From positions 248,001 through 312,000 of the forward strand of contig PLUE01000062.1 in assembly GCA_003164785.1 (NCBI GenBank): a DNA stretch of 64,000 nucleotides. The letters are read 5' to 3'. The notes under the pieces are model-generated. The model was not told where the DNA came from. It ran no database searches and saw nothing but the letters and a program-made list of their open reading frames with translations. The DNA is from Gammaproteobacteria bacterium. GTDB taxonomy: Bacteria; Pseudomonadota; Gammaproteobacteria; Steroidobacterales; Steroidobacteraceae. This document shows positions 27,623 to 36,425 of this stretch, piece after piece (positions within the stretch are counted from its first letter, which is position 1; each line of letters opens with the position of its first letter). Made by a program: the position numbers and the translations under genes.

Positions 27623-28801
27623 ATGCTGCAGCGTAAATTGGCGATTGTCTGCACGCACCCGATCCAATATTCCGCGCCGGTATTTCGTGCATTGGCCTCA
27701 TTGGAGCAGATCGACCTGCGTGTGTTCTACACATGGTCTCAGGCCGCCAACGGCGCATTCGACGCTGGATTCGGCGCGCACGTCAAATGGGATATATCCC
27801 TGCTCGACGGCTACGACCATCAATTCGTCAACAACTCGGCGAAACATCCTGGGCTGCACCATTTCGGCGGCTTGGAGACTCCGACCCTCGCACGCGAGAT
27901 AGAGAGCTGGGAGCCGGACGCCGTGCTCATCTACACGTGGAATTCCCAGTCGCATTTGCAGGCGCTGCGACACTTCAAGGGAAGAATTCCGGTGCTTTTT
28001 CGCGGCGATTCCACGCTGCTCGACAGCAGGCCTTGGTGGCGAAAACTCATGAGGCGGGCATTTCTGACCTGGGTCTATGCCCATGTCGACGTCGCCATTG
28101 CCGTCGGCACGAATAACCGCAAGTATTTTGCGTGGTGTGGTTTGCCTGAGCATCGCATTGCGCTGGCGCCTCATTCAGTTGACACGGTCCGCTTTGGAGC
28201 CGAGTCGGAGCGTCACGAACGTCTCGCTGCCGAGTGGCGGCGGCAGCTTGGGATCGAGCCCGATGCGATCGTTGTTCTCTTCGCTGGAAAGTTGCAATCA
28301 AAAAAGAATCCGCATCTATTGTTGGATGCATTCGCCCGATGCGGCGACGGCGCCCATCTGGTTTTTGTCGGAAACGGAGCGCTCGAAGCCGAGATCCGGG
28401 CGGGGGCCCGGGGGATCGGCAACGTGCATTTCATGCCTTTTCAAAATCAGAGCGCGATGCCGGCCGTATATCGGCTGGGCGACGTCTTCGTGCTTCCGTC
28501 CCAAGGTCCCGAGGAAACTTGGGGATTGGCGTTGAACGAGGCGATGGCCAGCGGGCGGCCGGTCGTCGCGAGCTCGATGGTGGGCGGGGCGTGTGACCTC
28601 ATCCGGCAGGACCGGAACGGATGGGTGTTCGATTCTGGAGATGCCATCGCCCTGGAGGGCGTCCTGCGTGACGCGGTAGCGCGCGGTCGATCCGGGCTGC
28701 ATGCCATGGGGCAGGTCGCCCGGACCGAGAGCAGCCGTTGGTCAACGGAGGAGAGCGCGCGGCGCATCTGTGAGGCCGTGCTTGCCTGTACGGGCGCATG
28801 A
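27623..28801 (+). CDS. Glycosyltransferase family 4
   Basis: RKLAIVCTHPIQYSAPVFRALASLEQIDLRVFYTW...VLFAGKLQSKKNPHLLLDAF...VLPSQGPEETWGLALNEAMASGRPVVAS. Confidence 0.85.
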   Translation: MLQRKLAIVCTHPIQYSAPVFRALASLEQIDLRVFYTWSQAANGAFDAGFGAHVKWDISLLDGYDHQFVNNSAKHPGLHHFGGLETPTLAREIESWEPDAVLIYTWNSQSHLQALRHFKGRIPVLFRGDSTLLDSRPWWRKLMRRAFLTWVYAHVDVAIAVGTNNRKYFAWCGLPEHRIALAPHSVDTVRFGAESERHERLAAEWRRQLGIEPDAIVVLFAGKLQSKKNPHLLLDAFARCGDGAHLVFVGNGALEAEIRAGARGIGNVHFMPFQNQSAMPAVYRLGDVFVLPSQGPEETWGLALNEAMASGRPVVASSMVGGACDLIRQDRNGWVFDSGDAIALEGVLRDAVARGRSGLHAMGQVARTESSRWSTEESARRICEAVLACTGA

Positions 28802-28928
28802 CCGGTGAAAGCGGCCGCGTTGCCGTACGACTGCGACATTGGCGCCGCAATGGGAACCGCACTCGTGCTGGTCGTTACGATGATCGGACTCCATGCGGGC
28901 ACTGCGACGGCAGTTCGTCGGAGCGCCA

Positions 28929-30062
28929 TCAGTTCGCACCGTTGTGTTCGTCCTGGTCGGCGGTAAGGCGTAACATGGCGGAGGCGACGCGTTCCCAGTT
29001 TTCCGGCACGCTCTGAAGCGCCTCGCTCCAGTTGGGCCACCAGCCGGCCCGCAATCGATCTTCGAGAGTCACGATCGCCAATCTCAAGGACTCGATATTC
29101 TCGGGATCGAAATAGATTGCGTCGGCACCACAAACGGCGTGCGCATAGGGCAAATCGGGGCATATGATCGGCAGCCCAACCCACATGGCCTCCACCAAGG
29201 GGAATCCGAGGCTTTCTGACAGCGATAGAAATAATAATGCGTCCACCCTGCCGTACATGGCGATGACGTCCTGAGGAGACAGTTGGCCCACGCACTGTAT
29301 CCAATCCAGGCCCGGATTGGGATGGAAGCTCTGCCCGATGGTCAGGGTAAGTGCGGCGACGCGCCACGCATGAGTTTCGCTGGATTCGATGCGGCTCAAC
29401 AGACGATGGTTCTTGTGGGGGTAAGGGGCCGCCGGGAAGAACAGCCGCAACCCTCTGACCCCGTCGTCCACGACGCCGGTTCTCTGCAGTTTGGCGGCGA
29501 GCAGCCAGGCTGGCGCGGGCAGTCCAATGACGTGGATCCGCGCAGCAATCTCAGGGTAGGTATCGGCCAACGCCCGCTTCATGGCCTGGGTCTGCACGAT
29601 GTACGCCGACGCAAACCGGGCGTTGATGCGAAAGAGCGTTCTGGCAATCCAATATTTGAGCGCGCCGACCGTATGGCTGCTGCGGGCGCCGTTGGTGAGC
29701 ATCGTCGTCTGGACCAGCACGGTCTGTGGCCCCCTGCACCTGAGCGGGATGTCACCCAGCACCAACAGGGCGCCGTCTCCCTCGAAGCGGCGTGCATGAA
29801 ACGTGCATTCGATCACCCGCGAAACGACATTCGGCAGGCATCTCTTGCGGGCGACGACGGCCGTCGACCCGTGGCGCGTCCGATAGGCCGAGAGAGCGCC
29901 GCGTGAAGGCAGATACAGGGCCTTCAACTCGTAGCCGCCAATACGCTCCATTGCAGGCAGCAGTGACTGCACCAATTGCACAGCTCCGATGCCGACGATG
30001 TTCGTCGCGTGAATACGTATTTGGCGAGCCCCGGTCTCGACGAAATCCGTCGAGTCGATCAT
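28929..30062 (-). CDS. Glycosyltransferase (GT4-like)
   Basis: LRLFFPAAPYPHKNHRLLSRI...YGRVDALLFLSLSESLGFPLVEAMWVGLPIICPDLPYAHAVCGADAIYFDPEN. Confidence 0.8.
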   Translation of the reverse strand: MIDSTDFVETGARQIRIHATNIVGIGAVQLVQSLLPAMERIGGYELKALYLPSRGALSAYRTRHGSTAVVARKRCLPNVVSRVIECTFHARRFEGDGALLVLGDIPLRCRGPQTVLVQTTMLTNGARSSHTVGALKYWIARTLFRINARFASAYIVQTQAMKRALADTYPEIAARIHVIGLPAPAWLLAAKLQRTGVVDDGVRGLRLFFPAAPYPHKNHRLLSRIESSETHAWRVAALTLTIGQSFHPNPGLDWIQCVGQLSPQDVIAMYGRVDALLFLSLSESLGFPLVEAMWVGLPIICPDLPYAHAVCGADAIYFDPENIESLRLAIVTLEDRLRAGWWPNWSEALQSVPENWERVASAMLRLTADQDEHNGAN

Positions 30063-30075
30063 GCCGGAACGACCA

Positions 30076-31149
30076 TCATTGGCCCTTCGCCAACAATCGC
30101 TCCGGCTGGGCCGTCATGGCCACGACTGCGTCGCAGACCTCATCCACCTCGACGGCCGCGATACACTTTTTTTTGTATTCGATGCACGCGCTGAGCTGGC
30201 AGCCCGCGCATTCGGTTTTCTTGTAAAAAACCCTGTGTGCCGGTCCGTAGGGAAACCACGTTCCCGGCAGGTTCCTGGCGCTGAAAATCGCCGCGCACGG
30301 GGTGCCGACGGCCGCCGCCAGATGCATCGGGCCGCTATCATGTCCGATAAATACGTGCATGCGCTCCAGTACGGCACCGGACTCGCGCACGGACAGTTTG
30401 CCGCATAAATTCAGGGAATTCCCGTGCCACGCCGTCAATAGCGCGTCGCTGCGGGCACTTTCAGAAGGGGCTCCGAGCGCAATCAGACTCCAACCAGGCA
30501 GACGACGGCTTAGCTTGGTCAGCAAAGCCAGCCAGTTTTCGTCGCCCCAATCGTTGACTTCGACCTTGGTTCCGATGCTCATGGCGAGCACCCCGGCGCC
30601 AGCCATCAGGCCTCCCAGCTCGGCCTGGGCGCGCCTGTGTTCGGCCGATGAAAGAACCAGGTCCCAGGATGCCCGATCGCCGACGCTGGAATCGCCCAGC
30701 GACGCCAAACTGCGCGCGAGGTATTCTGCGCGGTGCTCGAACCTGCCGCTGTCGGGATTGAAAACCCGTCGCTGCAGCGCACGCGTCACGGGTATGCCGA
30801 TCAGTCGACGTATTCCCAGCAATTTAAAAATCCCGGCGTCACGAAGCGCGATCATCTGCCCGCGCTGCTCATGTAGATAGACCAAAACATCGGGTTTCCA
30901 GACACGAATGTCCCTGGCCAGAGCCATTATTGCACGGAGTCGGTTGGTGTCCTCGGAGCGGCCCGGAAACCAGAAATAATCGTGAACCAACCCGGTGCCA
31001 TCGAGAAGAGTCGCCATCGACGCGGCCTTCGGGTGCACGCTCCGATCCGTGAGGACGCGGCGCTGGGCGGAGGGAAACCTGCGCGCAATCAGCTTCAATG
31101 CGGGCAGCGCGACCAACGTGTCACCCAACGATCCCAGCAAGAAAATCAA
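30076..31149 (-). CDS. Glycosyltransferase family 9 (heptosyltransferase-like); start uncertain (TTG)
   Basis: IFLLGSLGDTLVALPALKLIARRFP...HVFIGHDSGPMHLAAAVGTPCAAIFSARNLPGTWFPYG; Cys cluster CAGCQLSACIEYKKKC. Confidence 0.8.
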   Translation of the reverse strand: MIFLLGSLGDTLVALPALKLIARRFPSAQRRVLTDRSVHPKAASMATLLDGTGLVHDYFWFPGRSEDTNRLRAIMALARDIRVWKPDVLVYLHEQRGQMIALRDAGIFKLLGIRRLIGIPVTRALQRRVFNPDSGRFEHRAEYLARSLASLGDSSVGDRASWDLVLSSAEHRRAQAELGGLMAGAGVLAMSIGTKVEVNDWGDENWLALLTKLSRRLPGWSLIALGAPSESARSDALLTAWHGNSLNLCGKLSVRESGAVLERMHVFIGHDSGPMHLAAAVGTPCAAIFSARNLPGTWFPYGPAHRVFYKKTECAGCQLSACIEYKKKCIAAVEVDEVCDAVVAMTAQPERLLAKGQ

Positions 31150-31171
31150 TACGCGCTCGATGTCGACATCC

Positions 31172-31207
31172 TCAAATCAGGGTGTTTGGTCAAACCAGGG
31201 TGTTTGG
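31172..31207. repeat. Two adjacent 18-bp direct repeats (TCAAA[T/C]CAGGGTGTTTGG)
   Basis: TCAAATCAGGGTGTTTGG immediately followed by TCAAACCAGGGTGTTTGG in the gap between divergent genes. Confidence 0.95.
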
Positions 31208-31337
31208 ATTCAACAGAGGAGTTGACCACACAATTATTGGTATTCGATGACATCGGCGGTTTTTCGGGGCCGGTCGTGCGTGGCAGGCAGCGATGTAAAG
31301 AGATTGCAATCAAACCGGCGCTTAATCTTGCGCCACC

Positions 31338-32870
31338 ATGGCCTTCGCAGTCGTTCCACGCGTTTCCCTCTATTTTCTCGCGAATGCGGCCTTTGCGTTC
31401 CTGGTAGGAATCGCATACGTGGTCGGTGGATATCCGAATCCGCGGCTGCTTCATCTGGCGCTGCTTTTTGCTCTCTGCAGCACTTCAATCATCGATTTGG
31501 ACGGTCCGAATGGCCGATTTGCGCTCTTGGCTCTTTTTATGCTCATTTATTTCGTCTCGTTCGGAGTGGGCGACTTGAGCAACATTCTCAACGGCAGTAC
31601 CTTTGCCGGCTCGCCGACGCCCCGGTCCAGTCCGGGAGCGATCAGCATGCCGGAGGCCGTCATTTTGGTGGGCGGCGTCATGCTGGTCCTCGGGTATCGG
31701 GCGGCCGTTTTCATTGCCGGCGCGAAAAGTGCGCAAACGAACGTCAAGGATTGGTCTCGATCCGCGATATTGCTGGTTGGGCTGATCTTCTGGACCATCG
31801 GCACGATCGCCACTTATCGCTGGAACGTGTATGTCGTAACCGAGACAACTGATGAGGCGCTACGAAAAGGCCTGGCGAGCCTCGGTCCCTTGGCCGTTAC
31901 GGGCTATATGCTGGCCCAAACCGCCCAACCATTGGGAATTCTGCTTCTAGCGTATGCCTATCGGGCATTTCGCAGCCACTATCTGCTACCGATCATCATC
32001 GGCATCGTCTGTGTGCAGCTGTTTATCGGCTTTGTCGTCGACATCAAGGGGCTTGCGATACTCGGGTTGATCTTGGTCATCGTCACCTCCGTTTTGGTGG
32101 ATGGTCGGGTGCCGAAAGTCTGGCTGTTCGCGTTCGCGCTGTTCGTGGTCTTGCTGTTCCCCATTTTCCAGGCGTATCGAGGTGCGATTCACGGCAATGT
32201 CACCCGCACCAGCGTCGTCGAGAATTTCGGCAAGATCCTGGAGAAGACGATTGCGGCCAAGGACCGGGTGAACAGCGGTCAAAATCGCGCTCAGACGTTT
32301 TTGGAACGAGGATCGCTCAAGGGCAGTGTCGAGGTCATCGTCGAGAGGACCGGAAATGGCGTCCAGTTTCAAAACGGACACACGCTGTCACCGCTCCTTG
32401 CGACATTCGTGCCGACGCTGCTCTGGTCCGACAAGCGTCCGGTCCAGACCGGACGACTCTTGAACAGCGAGTTTCACATGGTGGATAGCGACTCCATATG
32501 GATCTCTCCGTCCCATCTGGGCGAACTCTATTGGAATTTCGGGTGGCCAGGGGTCGTGCTGGGAATGGGCGCAATCGGGCTGATCTGCGGATGGGTGGGA
32601 GCGCGCTTCAACATTGCCGAATACAGGACCGTCACGCGGGTCCTCGTGACCGTCATCACGATCAAGCAATTGATCGTGGGGTTCGAAGGCGCCATTTCCG
32701 ACATCTACGTCGTGTGGTTGAGGTCCCTCGCCGGTGTGGGCATATTGCACCTGCTCTTCGCCCGCGTGCGCGTCTACTCCCGGCTCGTCCGCACGGATGA
32801 GCCGGAGCGGACGGCGCCGCACACTGGGTCCGCCCAGGCCGCAAAACTGTTTCCCAATCTCCTCACCTGA
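31338..32870 (+). CDS. Multi-pass membrane protein, probable Wzy-type polysaccharide polymerase
   Basis: About 10 hydrophobic segments and a large loop; EPS-locus context beside Wzx. Confidence 0.6.
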   Translation: MAFAVVPRVSLYFLANAAFAFLVGIAYVVGGYPNPRLLHLALLFALCSTSIIDLDGPNGRFALLALFMLIYFVSFGVGDLSNILNGSTFAGSPTPRSSPGAISMPEAVILVGGVMLVLGYRAAVFIAGAKSAQTNVKDWSRSAILLVGLIFWTIGTIATYRWNVYVVTETTDEALRKGLASLGPLAVTGYMLAQTAQPLGILLLAYAYRAFRSHYLLPIIIGIVCVQLFIGFVVDIKGLAILGLILVIVTSVLVDGRVPKVWLFAFALFVVLLFPIFQAYRGAIHGNVTRTSVVENFGKILEKTIAAKDRVNSGQNRAQTFLERGSLKGSVEVIVERTGNGVQFQNGHTLSPLLATFVPTLLWSDKRPVQTGRLLNSEFHMVDSDSIWISPSHLGELYWNFGWPGVVLGMGAIGLICGWVGARFNIAEYRTVTRVLVTVITIKQLIVGFEGAISDIYVVWLRSLAGVGILHLLFARVRVYSRLVRTDEPERTAPHTGSAQAAKLFPNLLT

Positions 32871-32882
32871 TTGCAGGCCACG

Positions 32883-33614
32883 ATGGTGTCAAGACTTGAA
32901 AAAGCGGCCGCGCGCGCATCGGAGCCGCCGGAACGGATCTATAAGAACAACGGCAACTCTCCGTTGCTCGCGCTGTTGACCGATGAGGCGGGGATGGTTC
33001 TCGATATCGGTTGTGGGGCCGGCGACAACGCATATCTCCTGAGGTCCAAAAATCCGGGCTGTCGAGTTCATGGAATCACACATTCGCCCGGGGAGGCGGA
33101 GATCGCCAGGACATGGATGGCGGCATGCTGGGTGTTCGATCTCGAGGGCGACATTCCGGAAGAGCTGTCGTCGATGAGGTTCGACGCCATCGTGCTGTCC
33201 CATGTCCTGGAGCACCTGCGCGATCCTGCGGAGATCCTCAGAAAGTTTTCCGGGCTCTTACGACCAGGCGGTCATGCCGTCATAGCGGTGCCCAACGTGC
33301 TCTCCTGGTCGATGAGGTGGCGGTTCATGCGAGGGGACTTCGAATATAGATCGGACGGAGTGCTCGATGACACGCATCTTCGCTTTTTCACCTATCTGAC
33401 AGCCGATCGCTACCTGCTTGGCAAGGCATCCGGCTTGAAGCTCGTCTCCAAGACCGTCACCGGCTCTGTACCACAGTGGTGGCTGCGGCGGTACCTGTTA
33501 CCGCGCAATTGGACTGCCTGCATAGACGCCCTTGGTTGCCGCATCTGGCCCAATTTGTTCGGGGATCAAGTGTTGCTGAAAGCAGTGTTGGCGCGGCGGG
33601 AAAGTCCGGGTTGA
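32883..33614 (+). CDS. SAM-dependent methyltransferase
   Basis: VLDIGCGAGDNAYLLRSKNPGCRVHGITHSPGEAEIA...FDAIVLSHVLEHLRDPAEILRKFSGLLRPGGHAVIAVPN. Confidence 0.85.
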   Translation: MVSRLEKAAARASEPPERIYKNNGNSPLLALLTDEAGMVLDIGCGAGDNAYLLRSKNPGCRVHGITHSPGEAEIARTWMAACWVFDLEGDIPEELSSMRFDAIVLSHVLEHLRDPAEILRKFSGLLRPGGHAVIAVPNVLSWSMRWRFMRGDFEYRSDGVLDDTHLRFFTYLTADRYLLGKASGLKLVSKTVTGSVPQWWLRRYLLPRNWTACIDALGCRIWPNLFGDQVLLKAVLARRESPG

Positions 33615-33658
33615 AATCGGGCGATGCGTGCGCCGTCGGGCGGCTGGATGGCGCGACC

Positions 33659-35170
33659 ATGGAGCATCGTGCGGCGAAAGTATCGCTCGTCAGCGGCCTT
33701 TCGACCCTGCTGGGCCTGGTTTTTCAGTTCGTGTCGGTGCCCGTCTGCCTGCATTATTGGGGCAAGGACGCTTATGGCGGTTGGCTGGCGCTATTCTCCG
33801 CATTCATGGTGATCCGCGGACTCGACGGAGGCTATACCGCGTTCGTCGGCAACAAACTGAACTATTTGTATCATCAGGATGCACTCGCTCTCCATGAACA
33901 CCTCTCCTCTGCCGTTTTTGGAGTGGCGTTGATCAGCGTGCTGCAATTGCTGCTGGTTTGTGGCACTTTCGCGTTCGAGCCGCTATCCGTCATGCTGGGC
34001 ATGGCATCGGATCATGCCGGGCTCGCGGCCAAAACCGGTCTTCTGACACTGATGATTTCGTGGATCCTGACGGGGTCCTATCTCGGCGTAGTCCACCGGT
34101 TGCTGATTCCAGCCGGATTGATGTATCAGGCCGCTTGGTGGGCCATGGGATTTCAGATTAGCCAGTTCGTCGCAATCATGGCATCGGCGCTATTCAGGTT
34201 GAATCTGCTGGAAACCAGCGCGCTGTTCGCGCTGGCTCAGCTGGCCATCTACGTGGCCTCCGCCTGGTATGTCCGCCGGGCCCTCCCCTCATTCGCTCCG
34301 TGGTTGAAAGGCGCGAGGTGTGGTCTAGGTTTCGCCGACCTCGGCCGGTCCACATTCCTGACCGCCAGCAATCTGGTCCAGCAAGGCGCCATCAATGGAT
34401 TCGTGCTGCTGATCTCGGCTTTGGCAACGCCGTCCGCGGTTCCGGCGTTTACCACCGTCCGTACGTTGACGAATCTTTGGACCAGCGCGACGACCATATT
34501 GAGCGCGCCGTTGCTGCCCGACGTGGTGCGTATGCACGCCGGCGGCGAGGCACAGAAATTGGTGACCATCAATCGCGCCTATTGGGTTCTGGTGGGATCG
34601 GGTGTCAATTTGGGCGCGGTTTTATCGTACCCGTTGATTCCGTTTCTCTACGGACTGTGGACTGCTCATGCGGTGACTCTCGATGGATCCCTGCTGTGTC
34701 TGCTGCTCGGGAGCGTTGTCGTGGCAAACGCTGGAGCGCTCATGGCGTTGCATCTCAACGGCATCAACAGCCTCGGTGTCGTGCTCGGAGCCTCCGTGGT
34801 GCGCGCCACGCTGGGACTGGGCATCGGGGCGGAGTGCTACGGCCGGTATGGATTGGCGGCATTCGGGATGGGCATCCTGGCGGGCGAATTCTGCGCCACG
34901 ATGATGACCGCGTTTTTTTTCGTCAGGTACGAGGTCGTGGCGAAGGGAGCGCATTTGCCGCCATCGAGCCTCGGCCCCGTCTCGCTGAGCACGGGATTGG
35001 TGCTGGTGTTTTTCGTGGGTGCCGCATTGGGTTGGTGGACGGTTGGCGCGGTTTGGCTCGTCACCCTTGCCGGGGTGGGGTCGGCGGCAGTGTGGGGATG
35101 GTACACGTTGGAGCCGGAATTGCAGGACCGGCTGAGAGCCATTCCGGGAAAACTGGTGGGACTGCGATGA
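33659..35170 (+). CDS. Wzx-type polysaccharide flippase (start uncertain; TTG 33611 or ATG 33659)
   Basis: VSLVSGLSTLLGLVFQFVSVPVCLHYWGKDAYGGWLALFS and ~12 hydrophobic segments. Confidence 0.75.
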   Translation: MEHRAAKVSLVSGLSTLLGLVFQFVSVPVCLHYWGKDAYGGWLALFSAFMVIRGLDGGYTAFVGNKLNYLYHQDALALHEHLSSAVFGVALISVLQLLLVCGTFAFEPLSVMLGMASDHAGLAAKTGLLTLMISWILTGSYLGVVHRLLIPAGLMYQAAWWAMGFQISQFVAIMASALFRLNLLETSALFALAQLAIYVASAWYVRRALPSFAPWLKGARCGLGFADLGRSTFLTASNLVQQGAINGFVLLISALATPSAVPAFTTVRTLTNLWTSATTILSAPLLPDVVRMHAGGEAQKLVTINRAYWVLVGSGVNLGAVLSYPLIPFLYGLWTAHAVTLDGSLLCLLLGSVVVANAGALMALHLNGINSLGVVLGASVVRATLGLGIGAECYGRYGLAAFGMGILAGEFCATMMTAFFFVRYEVVAKGAHLPPSSLGPVSLSTGLVLVFFVGAALGWWTVGAVWLVTLAGVGSAAVWGWYTLEPELQDRLRAIPGKLVGLR

Positions 35171-35213
35171 GTCCGTAACATTCTGTTGATGTTCCGGGAG
35201 TATCGTCACGGGC

Positions 35214-36245
35214 ATGTCTGCCTCATCAGCGCAACCCGAGCCGCGCATCGCCATAGTGCTCGTCAACTGGAACGGGTGGCGCGAGTGCATCGAATGCATC
35301 GACTCGGTGCTGGCGCAAATACACGGAAACTTTCATATATTTGTCGTCGATAACGATTCCCGGGACCTTTCGATCGAAAAGATTGCGTCATGGTGTTCCG
35401 CTCCCGCGGCCGACCCGGGTTGGCGCCGCCAATCGGGGGTCGATCGGCATTCTGATGCGGCCGATGCCCTCGTCGTCCCGCATCGAATCATGGATCATGT
35501 TGGCGCCTCCGTGGCGAGCCCAAAAGGTACATTGGTCACACTGATTCGTGCCGGCGGCAACCTAGGATTCGCGGGCGGCTGCAACGTGGGCATCAAAGCA
35601 GCGGGTTTGGATGACTTCGCCTATTTTTGGTTCCTGAATCCCGACACCGTGGTTGAGCGTCGGGCGCTCGCGGAACTCGTGGCTCGAGCTGCTCATTCCC
35701 CGACAGCGGGGATTATCGGCTCTACATTGCTGTTCTACGATGCACCCGGCACGGTGTTTGCGCTGGCTGGTGGGCGGCTCAATCTTCAGAACGGCCACGG
35801 TTCGCACGTCGGGCAGGGGACTTGCGCGAGTCTTTTGGTGGACGCGCCGAGGGTGGAGCGTGAATTGACGTGGGTATGTGGCGCCTCGATGTTCGTGTCG
35901 AGGGCGTTTGTGCGCGAGGTTGGCCTGATGCAGGAGGATTACTTTCTCTATTACGAGGAGGCCGATTGGGCGACGCGCGGCGCAAGAAAATTCAGGCTCG
36001 GATTCGCGCCGAAAAGCGTCGTATTCCACAAATCAGGCGCAAACAGCAGCAAGATCATGCCGTTATTCACCGCGGGCTTTTATTACCGTAATCGCCTTCG
36101 CTTCATGGGCCGGTTTTATCCCGATCGTGTGGCAGCTACCCGGCGTCGGTTGTTCAGAGAAATGCTGGGCCACGTTGCGCGACGCCGATGGGCATGGGCG
36201 CGGTTGGTGGGCACCACGCTGCTGTGGAAAATTCCCGGCGATTGA
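35214..36245 (+). CDS. Glycosyltransferase family 2 (rhamnosyltransferase-like)
   Basis: RIAIVLVNWNGWRECIECIDSVL...FVVDNDSRD...NLGFAGGCNVGIKAA...YFWFLNPDTVVE. Confidence 0.85.
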   Translation: MSASSAQPEPRIAIVLVNWNGWRECIECIDSVLAQIHGNFHIFVVDNDSRDLSIEKIASWCSAPAADPGWRRQSGVDRHSDAADALVVPHRIMDHVGASVASPKGTLVTLIRAGGNLGFAGGCNVGIKAAGLDDFAYFWFLNPDTVVERRALAELVARAAHSPTAGIIGSTLLFYDAPGTVFALAGGRLNLQNGHGSHVGQGTCASLLVDAPRVERELTWVCGASMFVSRAFVREVGLMQEDYFLYYEEADWATRGARKFRLGFAPKSVVFHKSGANSSKIMPLFTAGFYYRNRLRFMGRFYPDRVAATRRRLFREMLGHVARRRWAWARLVGTTLLWKIPGD

Positions 36246-36425
36246 CGGCGAAGGCGACGGCTCGAATCGCTGCTGCCGACGAGCTCGCCTTGCGATGTCA
36301 CGGTACTGAAACATGATCCAAGTATCTATCTCGGGCTCGTTCGGGACCCATTCGGCAGTGCGACGCGACGGAGTTCTCGCCGGACCCGGCACCGTCCGGT
36401 CCTTATATTGCGCCGGAGAGAAGAC

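Noticed and set aside
36378-36425. Possible sigma-54 promoter before the exosortase (CCGGACCCGGCACCGTCCGG)
   Set aside because: No convincing TGGCAC-N5-TTGCW spacing; only a 6-bp inverted repeat is present.
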